The notes below the pieces were generated by a model. The model was given only the letters and a program-made list of their open reading frames with translations. It ran no database searches and was not told the origin of the DNA. From Lachnospiraceae bacterium (GTDB lineage Bacteria; Bacillota; Clostridia; Lachnospirales; Lachnospiraceae): 64,000 nt of DNA. The stretch is taken from the NCBI GenBank assembly GCA_910576385.1, contig CAJTIR010000011.1, positions 1 to 64,000 on the forward strand, read 5' to 3'. Positions 1 through 8,846 of this stretch are shown here, piece after piece (within the stretch, counting starts at the first letter, position 1; each line of letters begins with the position of its first letter). Both the position numbers and the translations under genes were made by a program.

Positions 1-232
1 CTCTCATAGCATAGGACTTACCAACTTAATAATACCTACAGTTTATTAAAGTGCGCCTAAAATGCTTCGTTATCTTCTTTTTATTCCAGAATTCGCATGA
101 TATGTGAATTCTTCTTTGTTTCTGTTCAGGATTGCGGAACTCGGACACGAGTTTCGCAATTACCTATATAAATTTTAATATTGTATTAGATAGTTTGATT
201 TTATAATTCTTCTACAAGTATGTGATAAGTAT
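1..232. other. Non-coding left margin with two hairpins
   Basis: No gene is supported here on either strand. The stretch is AT-rich and contains two inverted repeats. One is AGAATTC/GAATTCT at 88-94 and 106-112. The other has 13-base arms, ATTGCGGAACTCG at 131-143 and its near-complement at 148-160, with one G-T mismatch and a four-base loop. Their role is unknown; they could be transcript ends of a gene outside the window. Confidence 0.5.
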
Positions 233-361
233 GTGCCAGAGGGACCTGCTGCAAAAGCAGCAAGGTCTAATTGCACAAGATTGCATCTGGAAAATTCATT
301 TTCCGAGTGCAATCTTAATGCAATGTTCCCCTGTCACCTGAGGTGACAGGGCTTTTGGCAC
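233..361. repeat. Multi-branched palindromic element
   Basis: The outer arms GTGCCA (233-238) and TGGCAC (356-361) enclose three hairpins. The first is GACC-GCTGC/GCAGC-GGTC near 249-274. The second is a long stem, ATTGCA plus AAGATTGCA, near 277-336. The third is a perfect nine-base stem, CCTGTCACC/GGTGACAGG, near 329-351. Nearly every base can pair, giving a cloverleaf-like fold. It lies downstream of the PepSY gene. It may be a palindromic repeat or MITE-like element, or a structured RNA; the sequence alone does not decide. Confidence 0.55.
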
Positions 362-419
362 TATCATGATCAGCAAATAAAACATGAACAAACTCAAAAT
401 TAGACAAATCTCTTGTCCT

Positions 420-1349
420 TTAATCGTCCCATTCTGAATCAAATTTTATAATCTCGCCTGTTGCTGCAAGAATCTCATATTCATATTCCATACCATCCTG
501 ATAAAATTTAATCTCATAAACCAAACTGCCATCTTCTTTTTCTAATTTTGCTTTGGAAAAATAAACCTCCGAGATGGTAAGTCCAGCATGGCTGACAGCA
601 ATAGACTTGGCTTGTTCTACCCCAATATCGGCTCCTGTATTACTGTGATGATTGTCTTCGATACTGGTTTGAAAAGCCTCTTTATCTTTGCTGCGTATTG
701 CACCAGTGGCGGCGTTAATTTCATATTCATATTCATCTGTGGATGTATAAAACTCAATCTCATACACCGCAACGCCTTCTTCATATTCAAGCTTCGTCTT
801 CGTATAAGTGACCTCAGAGTCTGATACGCCTGCATCCGAAATTACAATCTCCTTGGCTGCATCCAAGCCAATTTCTTTATTACTGTTCTGTTGATTTTCT
901 TCCGATTCTGGCAAATCCGTGGGCTTTTTCTCAGCCTTATCCTCAATAACCTGCTGGGCGGTTTGCGATTCTGGCTCTCCAACCGCTTGCGTTTTTGCCT
1001 GACCGCTTGTTGCTATATCCATTTCCTTCTTTACAATTGCTCCATCTGAAGCCTTAATCCAATATTTATACTCCACGCCTTGAGCCATAAACTCTATTTC
1101 ATACACAAAATGCCCTTGTTCAAAATCAAATTCAACATCTACATCTTGTACAGACAGCGGATCAATCCCCAAATCTGCAAAAGCAAAATTTTTGGCATTC
1201 TCTTCCCCTATAGAAGAACTTCTGGCAATCGTAGTTGCCGCAAAAACAGTTCCGGTTCCCACAAGCACTATAATTGCCACTATACAGATTAAAGTAATCA
1301 CTGTGTTGCGTGGAGTTCCAAAAAACTGTTTTAATTTCTTCATAGCCAT
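420..1349 (-). CDS. Membrane-anchored protein with three PepSY domains
   Basis: This 309-residue protein has a short basic N-terminus and one hydrophobic segment (about residues 17-40), then an extracytoplasmic part. Three PepSY-type units follow, at about 45-108, 158-222 and 240-305. Each has an amphipathic helix followed by strands of the type YEIEFY..YEYEI and an ATGAI/ASDGAI turn. A Gln/Glu-rich linker (about 110-157) separates the first unit from the other two. PepSY domains are known from peptidase propeptides and often sit beside two-component systems; an inhibitory or sensory role is inferred. The gene follows the kinase by 66 bases on the same strand, so the order is regulator, kinase, PepSY protein. 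An AAGGAGG site precedes the start; an internal ATG two codons later is equally possible. Confidence 0.85.
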   Translation of the reverse strand: MAMKKLKQFFGTPRNTVITLICIVAIIVLVGTGTVFAATTIARSSSIGEENAKNFAFADLGIDPLSVQDVDVEFDFEQGHFVYEIEFMAQGVEYKYWIKASDGAIVKKEMDIATSGQAKTQAVGEPESQTAQQVIEDKAEKKPTDLPESEENQQNSNKEIGLDAAKEIVISDAGVSDSEVTYTKTKLEYEEGVAVYEIEFYTSTDEYEYEINAATGAIRSKDKEAFQTSIEDNHHSNTGADIGVEQAKSIAVSHAGLTISEVYFSKAKLEKEDGSLVYEIKFYQDGMEYEYEILAATGEIIKFDSEWDD

Positions 1350-1415
1350 TTCTCCTCCTTCCCATTGGCTTTATAATTATTATATAAAACCAACATTAAA
1401 ATAACATTAGAAAAA

Positions 1416-2825
1416 TTAATTTATATTTTTGAACGTTACGATAAATGTGCTCCCGTTCTGAAGTTCACTCTCCACGCTGATCGTACCATCATGAAACTGG
1501 ACAATCTCATACACCATAGATAAGCCTAACCCTGTACCGGCGACTGAACGAGAATTATCTGCCTGGTAGAAACGTCGAAAAATTTTTTCCTGCTCCTCTG
1601 TGGCAATACCGATTCCATCATCAGCCACAGACAACTCTATCTCCTGTTCTAGATGCTTTAAACTTACAAATATATGTCCCTGTTCCTTGCCATAGCGATA
1701 GGCATTACTGATTAGATTTGTCAACATCCTGGAAAGAAGCTGATAATTCCCAACAAATTCCACCTGTTCTTGCACTTCATAATTCAGAACAATCTCTTTC
1801 TCCTGAATTAATGCCATATCAAAACACACAGATCGCACAAGCTCAGTCAAATCTAGTTTCTGACGCATATAACTATCTGCTCTCATCTCCAGTCGCGTGA
1901 AATCCAACATATGATTAACCAACTTAGACATTTTTCTGCCTTGCCGTTGAATCGTACGAAGCGCATCTTCATACTCTTCACTGCTCCTTGGTTCCTCCAG
2001 TGAAAGTTCACATTGTGCTAAGATCACTGATACAGGTGTACGCAGCTCATGGGAAGCATCAGAAGTAAATTGATGTTCTGCATCAAACGATTCTTCCAAC
2101 CGTTGAAACATGGCGTTAAAACTCTTCGCAAGCTGATGCAGTTCATCCTTTCCATCACCTATGGCAATTCTTTTTTTTAAATCTCCGCCTGAACTGATTT
2201 GGGAAGCGGATTCTGAAATCTTTTGTATCGGCCTAAGCATTCTCCCTGCAATCAGATAACCACCCGTCACAGATACCAAAACCATAAACGGCAATAACAA
2301 TAGTGATAATCTTGTAATATCAGACATTTGTGTCATTCCCTGTTTTTCGGAAACCACCCCCCGCAGCCACAACTCTTCCAGACCTTTCAACGTCAGTTTA
2401 CGGTCAAAAATATAATATAATGTATGATGAACTTTGATCCTCTGAACCTTAGAATCCACAAACTCTAAATCAGATACTTGCCTTGAAATTGGATTCTCTC
2501 CATAAATCAAGGTATGATCTTCATGATATAAGGCCGTATAAACCTCATTGACCTGATCAAGAAAATCATCATCAATCTCAAGATAACCACCGCGGAATCG
2601 AATAAAATAATCTGACTCATTGTGTAAATCTACATTATTAATATTATTATAGAACTCAATCTCATCTACGTTATGTTCCACAGTCATAATCAGATTATCT
2701 CGAATATTCTTTTGTATCACTTGACGGTTGGCGGATAATACAATAAAAAAAGTGAAAAACACTACCATCAGCAATGCCATTGTAAACCACAATGTAATTT
2801 TGGAACGTATTGAAAAACTTTTCAC
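1416..2825 (-). CDS. Sensor histidine kinase, HAMP type
   Basis: The 469-residue kinase has a transmembrane helix near residues 11-31, an extracytoplasmic sensor region of about 140 residues, and a second helix near 175-197. A HAMP linker follows, then a HisKA domain with the phospho-acceptor motif SHELRTP. The C-terminal ATPase domain has its N box (NLISNAYRYG), G1 box (DDGIGI) and G2 box (GTGLGLSM). It begins with GTG and overlaps the stop of the upstream response regulator by four bases, indicating translational coupling. It is the cognate sensor of that regulator by position. The stimulus is unknown; the nearby PepSY protein suggests a cell-envelope signal, which is inference. Confidence 0.95.
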   Translation of the reverse strand: MKSFSIRSKITLWFTMALLMVVFFTFFIVLSANRQVIQKNIRDNLIMTVEHNVDEIEFYNNINNVDLHNESDYFIRFRGGYLEIDDDFLDQVNEVYTALYHEDHTLIYGENPISRQVSDLEFVDSKVQRIKVHHTLYYIFDRKLTLKGLEELWLRGVVSEKQGMTQMSDITRLSLLLLPFMVLVSVTGGYLIAGRMLRPIQKISESASQISSGGDLKKRIAIGDGKDELHQLAKSFNAMFQRLEESFDAEHQFTSDASHELRTPVSVILAQCELSLEEPRSSEEYEDALRTIQRQGRKMSKLVNHMLDFTRLEMRADSYMRQKLDLTELVRSVCFDMALIQEKEIVLNYEVQEQVEFVGNYQLLSRMLTNLISNAYRYGKEQGHIFVSLKHLEQEIELSVADDGIGIATEEQEKIFRRFYQADNSRSVAGTGLGLSMVYEIVQFHDGTISVESELQNGSTFIVTFKNIN

Positions 2826-3502
2826 TTGCCTTCAACCTCTCTGAGCACATATCCTTTGCCGCGTATGGTATGAATTAATTTGTTATCATATCCTCCGTCA
2901 ATCTTTTTGCGAAGATAACTGATATATACGTCAACTACATTCGTGCCGCCCTCATAGTCAAAATTCCAGATATGATTCTCAATCTTCTCCCTCGACAATA
3001 CAATTCCCTGATTATGCATCAGATATTCCAATAAGGCATATTCTTTGGCAGATAAACTAATCTCCTGCCCTCCCCGTTTTACCATATGTGCAGCACAGTC
3101 AAGCGTAAGATCTGCTACTGATAAAATATTGCTGGCAGCGCCAAATGCTGTTCGTGTCATTGCTCGTAAACGAGCCGATAATTCCTCAAATGAAAAAGGC
3201 TTTACTAAATAATCATTCGCCCCACTGTCTAAGCCTTTCACACGATCTGAAACCGCATCCCGCGCCGTCAGAAACAAAACAGGCGTAGTTCTGTTAGCCT
3301 CCCGCAGAAAACGTAGAACGGCAAATCCATCCGCTTTCGGCATCATAATATCAAGAATCACCGCATCATAATCGGTATAAGATAAAATATCCATTGCTTC
3401 CTGACCATCAAAACAGCTATCTACACTATAGCCATCCGAGGTCAATTTTTGTGTTATAATATGATTTAAATCCTTTTCATCTTCCGCAAGTAAAATTCTC
3501 AT
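2822..3502 (-). CDS. OmpR/PhoB-family response regulator
   Basis: This is a receiver plus winged-helix regulator. The receiver shows the acidic pair in MRILLAEDE, the phospho-acceptor Asp in VILDIMMP, the conserved Thr in FLTARD and the Lys in YLVKPFSF. The C-terminal half ends with the OmpR-type recognition region and wing (DVYISYLRKKI and GKGYVLREV). The reading frame is open upstream, but the start at 3502 (MRILLAED) is preferred because GAGGTG lies six bases before it and the protein then begins at the receiver. It is the first gene of the regulator-kinase-PepSY set. Confidence 0.95.
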   Translation of the reverse strand: MRILLAEDEKDLNHIITQKLTSDGYSVDSCFDGQEAMDILSYTDYDAVILDIMMPKADGFAVLRFLREANRTTPVLFLTARDAVSDRVKGLDSGANDYLVKPFSFEELSARLRAMTRTAFGAASNILSVADLTLDCAAHMVKRGGQEISLSAKEYALLEYLMHNQGIVLSREKIENHIWNFDYEGGTNVVDVYISYLRKKIDGGYDNKLIHTIRGKGYVLREVEGK

Positions 3503-3609
3503 CTTCATCACCTCAGAGATATTATACCATGAATTGCTTCGCAATGATATGATATACTTATGCGCACTCCGGCGCGTATACTATTTTTAATTGTAAGAGT
3601 CATTACCAA

Positions 3610-3645
3610 AATAAGCATAACACCAATATCGGTGCTATGCCTATT
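3610..3645 (-). terminator. Terminator-like hairpin after the repeat surface protein
   Basis: Arms AATAGGCATAGCACC and GGTGTTATGCTTATT (minus strand) pair around a six-base loop, with only wobble or mismatch at two positions, and are followed by TTTT. It lies about 30 bases after the stop of the minus-strand surface protein part and before the response regulator gene. Confidence 0.65.
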
Positions 3646-3675
3646 ATTTTCAGATTACAATTCCAATACCAATCA

Positions 3676-5073
3676 TTATTTTGCTCTAAATTTTATAATT
3701 TTGGAATAACCCCCATAAACTTTTTTCTTACCAACTTTTCGATAGGCCCGTATCTTATAATAGTAATTTTTGCGTGATTTGACTCTCTTATCTGTAAATT
3801 TGACAATTTTTCCTTTGGTTATCGTCTTTATCACTTTATATTTTCCTTTCTTGGAGGCAGCGCGAAAAACTCGATATCCATTGGCGCCGCTGACTTTCTT
3901 CCAGGACATAGAAATTGACTTCTTCTTGATCTTTCCTTTTTTGAATCCTGCCACTTTAGATAACGCTGGTTTTGCCGACACCACCGACGAAAATTTACCT
4001 CGCACAGTCTGACCAGATTCTTTTCGATAGGCACGCACCTTAAACTTATAGACTGTTCCAGTCTTTAACCCCTTCTTTGTATAACTGATTTTTGTTGTCG
4101 AACCAATTTTTTTATATTTTTTGGTCTTACTATTATACTGGAAAATCTCATAACCAGAAGCATTCGTTACCTTCTTCCAGCTAATTTTAATTTTATTATA
4201 GGCAACACTTCTGGCTTTGACTGATTTGGGAGCTGCAAGGGATGTTACTGTTGGCGGCTGTGGCTCCTCCACTGCTTTCAGCACAAGATTTTTCACCGCT
4301 GTCTCAATCGCCTCTGCCATTGCATTTACTTCCTCTTGGTGGGTGATATCCAGATTTTGCTCCACTGCTTCTAAGGCTTTATTTAGAGCTGTCACAGTCT
4401 CTTCTGTATATTTTGTCAGATCTTTAGGCGCGCTGGCAATCGCCTCTTCCACCTTGCTGTAATCTGCTGGCTTATATGTAAGATTTTTCACTGCTGTCTC
4501 AATCGCCTCTGCCATTGCATTTACTTCCTCTTGGTGGGTAATATCATACTCCTCAACGACTGCTTCCAAAGCTTCATTTACGGCTCTCACTGTCTCTTCT
4601 GTATATTTTGTCAGATCTTTAGGCACGCTGGCAACTGCCTCTTCCACCTTACTGTAATCTGCTGGCTTATATGTAAGATTTTTTACTGCTGTCTCAATCG
4701 CCTCTGCCATTGCATTTACTTCCTCTTGGTGGGTGATATCCAGATTTTGCTCCACTGCTTCTAAGGCTTTATTTAGAGCTGTCACAGTCTCTTCTGTATA
4801 TTTTGTCAGATCTTTAGGCGCGCTGGCAATCGCCTCTTCCACCTTGCTGTAATCTGCTGGCTTATATGTAAGATTTTTCACCGCTGTCTCAATCGCCTCT
4901 GCCATTGCATTTACTTCCTCTTGGTGGGTGATATCCAACTCCTCAACGACTGCTTCTAAGGCTTCATTTACGGCTCTCACTGTCTCTTCTGTATATTTTG
5001 TCAGATCTTTAGGCACGCTGGCAACTGCCTCTTCCACCTTACTGTAATCTGCCCTCAGTGCAAGTTTTTGCAC
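3676..5073 (-). CDS. C-terminal part of a frameshifted surface protein: four FIVAR repeats plus two fibronectin III domains
   Basis: This open frame encodes four tandem units of about 65 residues matching the FIVAR pattern (DYSKVEEAIASAPKDL, then YTEETV, LEAV, and a closing AIETAVKNL). A linker rich in Pro/Val leads to two fibronectin type III-like domains (about residues 285-375 and 378-465), each with WKKV and YKIRAY/FKVRAY strands and very rich in Lys. It has no signal peptide or convincing ribosome site of its own. It continues, one frame over, the protein encoded at 5039-6874; dropping one T from the TTT (plus strand 5083-5085) joins the two into one protein of about 1065 residues. So this is best read as the detached 3' part of a broken or misassembled gene. 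Its role is probably cell-surface binding. Confidence 0.8.
   Translation of the reverse strand: MQKLALRADYSKVEEAVASVPKDLTKYTEETVRAVNEALEAVVEELDITHQEEVNAMAEAIETAVKNLTYKPADYSKVEEAIASAPKDLTKYTEETVTALNKALEAVEQNLDITHQEEVNAMAEAIETAVKNLTYKPADYSKVEEAVASVPKDLTKYTEETVRAVNEALEAVVEEYDITHQEEVNAMAEAIETAVKNLTYKPADYSKVEEAIASAPKDLTKYTEETVTALNKALEAVEQNLDITHQEEVNAMAEAIETAVKNLVLKAVEEPQPPTVTSLAAPKSVKARSVAYNKIKISWKKVTNASGYEIFQYNSKTKKYKKIGSTTKISYTKKGLKTGTVYKFKVRAYRKESGQTVRGKFSSVVSAKPALSKVAGFKKGKIKKKSISMSWKKVSGANGYRVFRAASKKGKYKVIKTITKGKIVKFTDKRVKSRKNYYYKIRAYRKVGKKKVYGGYSKIIKFRAK
4270..5049 (-). repeat. Four tandem 195-bp repeats arranged as AB-AB
   Basis: The four FIVAR units are not equally similar. Unit 1 resembles unit 3 (one residue differs, Leu to Tyr in EEL/EEY before DITH), and unit 2 matches unit 4 over nearly its whole length. 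The repeating block is therefore 390 bp, made of an A and a B unit, duplicated once. An older diverged unit precedes them across the frameshift. Such long, near-identical repeats can change copy number by recombination. Confidence 0.85.
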
Positions 5074-6874
5074 TGCCGCCTGAAATCACTTGCGCCATTG
5101 CATCGACTTCTTGCTGATGCCGAATATCAAGACCTCGAACCACAGCTTCCACAGCCTGATCTACCATCTCTGCTGTCTGTTTTGTATATTTTGATAAATC
5201 CTTTGGCACGCTGGCAATTGCTTGATCTACAATTGTATAATCCGCGTCAAAAGGTTTTCCTTCTAGGGTAATTACAGCCGGCTTACCTGGCATAGCAAAA
5301 GAATTACCTGTAATCTCTTGCCCATTTACCAAAATTTTTTCCACTAGGTAATTCTCAATTGAAAAGGTGACTGTCTCGCCCACCTGATAAACAGTTTTCT
5401 CCAGGGTGATGAAATCTTTAAACTCTTTTGCAGCTGTCACATAGAAAGTCAGAGGTTTCTGCGATACAAACTCATCCACCTCAAAGCTTTCTGCCCCTGA
5501 GACAGTAATATTCCCTTCTTCTCCTGTCTCCAGTGTTCCCGCCTTGACATTGCCGCCGGTGATGGTAACATTATTCATACCAGCTACCTGACCTTTATGA
5601 TTTGTGGCAGAAACATTTAATGTTCCACCGTTTATGGTCAAAGTATCCATTGCCCGCAATGCATGAACCTCATCTTCCTCTGCTCCCTGCGTATTGACTA
5701 TTGTGACATTACCAGAATCATTGATAGTAAAATTATTAACACGAACCGCATTTCCAGGAGCTTTCACCGAAAGAAAAGCATTCTCATTTACATGAAATGA
5801 CATCTTAGGACCATATGCACAGACATTGCTCTTTCCTTCCAAAGTCAACTTTGAACTGCCGTTTAAATTAACCTCCACAGAATCTGCATCATTCATATTC
5901 CAATAATCATACAAGGTCACAAAATCACTGTCACAGGTGAGCTCTGATTCTCCATTTAATTCCAAAGCTTTCCAAAATGTGATGGCCATAGCATAATCTG
6001 TACCACCATTTTTATCTGCCTTAATAGAAGCATTGATCTTTGCAGAATCATCAAGAAACAATTTTCCCACAGCAATTGCTGAACAGTTCTCTCCAGAAAT
6101 ACTGAGGCTGGCATTTCCCGAAAGGTACAGTTCAGCATTTCGGGTGGTACAGATCCCATATCCATGTTCCACATCACTTTCTGGATCTCCGCAAGTCAAC
6201 TCCACAACTGCATTTCCAGCCAACTCAAAGGTGCCAATCACACTTTCGTCCTGTCCGCCGTCAAAATAAACAGCGGAGCCATACATAGTCTTGCCTTTTC
6301 CGCCCTGTGCCCTGAGCTTTGCATTGCCCAAAAGACGCATGGAACCACGAACATCTACAGCAGCCTTATCAAAATTATAGTACTCTAACACAGCAGTAAT
6401 TTCTGTATCAGTCACAGAAAGGCTTCCTGTCACACCGATTCCTTTGGGGGCATCGATGACACCAGATCCTTGCATTGTTACATTGCCGGAAAGAATCCTT
6501 AAACTGGAAGCATTGTATTTGCCCCAATTTTCTTCCGTAATTCCATCTACTTCAAGGGTATTTTCACCAGACACTTGAATGGCCAAATCCATATTTTCAC
6601 AGAGAATCGCCGGCTCATTATACACATTTGTAGTGATTCCAGAAATCGACAATGTATTACTCCCTGCATCATAAGCGGCAGTCCCGCCTCCAATTGTCAC
6701 AGGTTCTGTGCTGGTCAGCATATCAATACCGTTTACCTTAAGCACAGGCACAGCTTCCTCTGCATGCACAAAAGCCAGTTCATTACATTGCAGACAGGAA
6801 ACTGCCATCACCAAAGAAAGCAGTATGGCAAAATATCTTTTCCACCAGACAGCCTTGATTTTCTTCTCTCTCAT
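5039..6874 (-). CDS. N-terminal part of the frameshifted surface protein: signal peptide, beta-solenoid-like region, first FIVAR unit
   Basis: The protein starts with MREKKIKAVWWKR and a hydrophobic stretch (about residues 12-38) ending near VHAEEA, a typical Sec signal peptide. Residues 45-470 are a run of short beta-rich repeats (patterns such as NGGTLNVSA, LNGSSKLTLEG, SISGENCSA) that resemble the carbohydrate-binding or solenoid regions of secreted clostridial proteins. A beta-sandwich-like segment with VYQVGETVTFSIENY follows, then one diverged FIVAR unit. The frame then runs out into an unrelated tail (SGGSAKTCTEGRLQ) and stops. Aligned to the later FIVAR units, the expected continuation IQAAVQKLAL lies in the next frame. 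A single extra T in a TTT run is the simplest explanation: a real mutation or a sequencing error. Confidence 0.8.
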   Translation of the reverse strand: MREKKIKAVWWKRYFAILLSLVMAVSCLQCNELAFVHAEEAVPVLKVNGIDMLTSTEPVTIGGGTAAYDAGSNTLSISGITTNVYNEPAILCENMDLAIQVSGENTLEVDGITEENWGKYNASSLRILSGNVTMQGSGVIDAPKGIGVTGSLSVTDTEITAVLEYYNFDKAAVDVRGSMRLLGNAKLRAQGGKGKTMYGSAVYFDGGQDESVIGTFELAGNAVVELTCGDPESDVEHGYGICTTRNAELYLSGNASLSISGENCSAIAVGKLFLDDSAKINASIKADKNGGTDYAMAITFWKALELNGESELTCDSDFVTLYDYWNMNDADSVEVNLNGSSKLTLEGKSNVCAYGPKMSFHVNENAFLSVKAPGNAVRVNNFTINDSGNVTIVNTQGAEEDEVHALRAMDTLTINGGTLNVSATNHKGQVAGMNNVTITGGNVKAGTLETGEEGNITVSGAESFEVDEFVSQKPLTFYVTAAKEFKDFITLEKTVYQVGETVTFSIENYLVEKILVNGQEITGNSFAMPGKPAVITLEGKPFDADYTIVDQAIASVPKDLSKYTKQTAEMVDQAVEAVVRGLDIRHQQEVDAMAQVISGGSAKTCTEGRLQ

Positions 6875-7029
6875 TCACTTTTTCTCCTTTTTGATTTTCA
6901 GAACCCGATTGTCTCTTGTATGGATTCTGTTGTACAAAATAGACAATCCACGACTTTGTTATATTATATAATTTTAGAAAAGTCAACTGGCCAAAAGGAT
7001 AGTCCATTACCATTTGAGATTTTTCTGTG

Positions 7030-7138
7030 AATCAAAAAAATTGCCGTATCAAGAAGAAATACAACAAAATACTGTTGTTCGCTACTTAAGAATATACAGT
7101 ATCTTGTTTCTATTTCTCAATACGACAATTCTTGATTT
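7030..7138. repeat. Long imperfect inverted repeat
   Basis: The region from 6875 to 7290 holds no gene. Within it, outer arms AATCAA/TTGATT, then TTGCCGTAT (7041-7049) with ATACGACAA (7120-7128), then ACAAAATACTGT with ACAGTATCTTGT, pair around a centre near 7087. The result is one stem of about 45 imperfect pairs. It lies after the unknown gene at 7291 and before the surface protein gene, both on the minus strand. It may be a terminator or attenuator, or a degenerate MITE. Confidence 0.5.
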
Positions 7139-7290
7139 TGAGAAAAAATAATATTATAAAAAATCCTAACCTCCTGGAAAACATGATATAGCAAATATGT
7201 TTTTGTGCAATCTGCTGTATCTAATGACACATATGCTATTTCGTAAACACTGCCAAAGTAATGCTCTCATAACACCATCGATATTTTCAT

Positions 7291-7920
7291 TTATCCTCTG
7301 CAATCGAGCATTGACATCCATTCGTCTGGAAAGAACTGTTCCAGCAACGCCTGCTGCGTGTCTGAATTCTTCAAAGAGCTGCTCTGCCCTTCCTGATTGG
7401 CACCCTGCCGCCATACTTTTGAAGATTCCTGCTCCTCAAGAGTCTGCTTGAACGTCTTTTTCTTACTATCCTCAACCGCCCCTTTGACTGCTTCCCCGAG
7501 CAGCATTCCAAATTGTTCATTTTTCTTACTGACTTGCATCACCATCTGATAAGCCTGCTGTATCACTGCCTGCTGCTGTTCCTTGGTGGAAGCCTGAGAC
7601 AGAGCATGTTTGATCCGTTCGCCCTCTTGCCTGGCAAGCTCCGCCATCTGTGCAAGCTTAGGATCCACCTGCATCAAAAAACGTTTTTCTTCCGGCGACA
7701 CAGACGCCCCTCTTGCAATCCGTTTGGCAATCTCCAAAGCTTTCTTGACATCTTTCTGACTGTCCTCCACTTCCTTAGGTTCTAAAAGCTGCTGCAAGAC
7801 AGATTTCTTTTCTTTGATCTGTTCTACACCTGTCACATTGCGGATTACTTGAGATAAATTAACAGAATTTACCTGTGCCTGTCTCTTTGTCTCATCAATT
7901 GGAAACATTATATTAATCAT
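7291..7920 (-). CDS. Unknown soluble helical protein
   Basis: I do not recognise this 209-residue protein. It has no signal peptide or membrane segment. It is dominated by charged helices with heptad-like spacing (LEIAKRIARGASVSPEEKRF, then a QQQAVIQQAYQMVMQV stretch) and a polar C-terminal tail. The start at 7920 (MINIMFPIDETKRQ) is chosen because GGGAGGG lies five bases before it; the frame is open for 20 further codons upstream. The next gene upstream on the strand is lgt, with an 86-base gap, so co-transcription is possible. Its style (short N-terminal polar segment, helical, Gln-rich) resembles the unknown proteins in the operon at 12487-15543, but no shared motif is established. Confidence 0.75.
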   Translation of the reverse strand: MINIMFPIDETKRQAQVNSVNLSQVIRNVTGVEQIKEKKSVLQQLLEPKEVEDSQKDVKKALEIAKRIARGASVSPEEKRFLMQVDPKLAQMAELARQEGERIKHALSQASTKEQQQAVIQQAYQMVMQVSKKNEQFGMLLGEAVKGAVEDSKKKTFKQTLEEQESSKVWRQGANQEGQSSSLKNSDTQQALLEQFFPDEWMSMLDCRG

Positions 7921-8006
7921 CAAAGCCCTCCCTTCGTACCATATCATTTCATTTACATGATATATCGGCACGAAGGGCATATCTATATATACTGTACTAG
8001 GAAATT

Positions 8007-8753
8007 TCAGGCAGAACGCTTCTCGGCCAACACAAAACCGCCAATTCCCAGCACCAATATCACAATGGAGATCATCTGTGAGGTGGACAGCGCTCCCAAA
8101 GCACCCCGATGGTCATTTCGGAACATCTCAATCACAAAACGACCTATACTATACAAGATACCATAGCCTGCTGCTATTTTTCCTTTTTTTGGTTCACGCT
8201 TTGCATAAGCCATCAGCAGAAATGCGAGCGCAAAATCACCAATACTAGAGTAAATCTGTGTAGGGATCAGCTTCACGCCATTGGGGGCATACTCTGACTG
8301 CCAGTACTGAATATGAAATATGGAATCCGTCTCTCTTCCATAACAACACCCTGCAAAAAAGCAGCCAATCCGCCCGCAGCCCTGGGCAAATGCCACTGCT
8401 GGAATCACCAGATCAAGATAGCGCACAAAATCTGCCTTCTTATAACGGCAGTAAACCATACTCGCCAAGACGCCGCCTATAATACCGCCGTAAACTACCC
8501 ATCCATTCTGAAAATTCCATAAAATAGAAGGGTCTCTTAAAATATCGCGGAAACTAACGATATAATAGAGCAGCCTGCTTCCGGCTGACCCTCCCAGCAC
8601 GGCACACCAGAAAATCCCATAGAGAATATCTGTGTCCATCCCCATCTTCTTGCCTCGCCTTTCACTAATTAGAAAGGCGCTCAGATAACCAATTGCCGTC
8701 ATAATCCCATATACATGTAATGTCAACGGTCCAAGCTGTATATTATTGATCAT
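8007..8753 (-). CDS. lgt: Prolipoprotein diacylglyceryl transferase
   Basis: Lgt moves the diacylglyceryl group of phosphatidylglycerol onto the lipobox Cys of prolipoproteins in the cytoplasmic membrane. The 248-residue protein has about seven hydrophobic segments and the family signature around GRIGCFFAGCCYGRETD. It also has the HVYGIMTAIGY segment near the N-terminus and VYGGIIGG in the middle. Length matches the family (about 250-280). The start has AGAGAGG upstream. Within this window its substrates would include the solute-binding lipoprotein at 54427. Confidence 0.97.
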   Translation of the reverse strand: MINNIQLGPLTLHVYGIMTAIGYLSAFLISERRGKKMGMDTDILYGIFWCAVLGGSAGSRLLYYIVSFRDILRDPSILWNFQNGWVVYGGIIGGVLASMVYCRYKKADFVRYLDLVIPAVAFAQGCGRIGCFFAGCCYGRETDSIFHIQYWQSEYAPNGVKLIPTQIYSSIGDFALAFLLMAYAKREPKKGKIAAGYGILYSIGRFVIEMFRNDHRGALGALSTSQMISIVILVLGIGGFVLAEKRSA

Positions 8754-8846
8754 TTTCTTTTCCTCTCTTATCTTTTGGTCTGATTAAGATTATACGCAAT
8801 TCTTTGTCTCATTGCAAGGAAAGGTTGATCTTTGGTTGTTACCTTG

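Noticed and set aside
5057-5090. Classic -1 programmed frameshift
   Set aside because: The required shift is +1, and there is no X XXY YYZ heptamer; the nearby hairpin alone is weak evidence.
6575-7030. Plus-strand open frame of 151 codons
   Set aside because: It is antisense to the start of the surface protein, has no ribosome site and an amino-acid make-up rich in Cys/His/Ser unlike a real protein.
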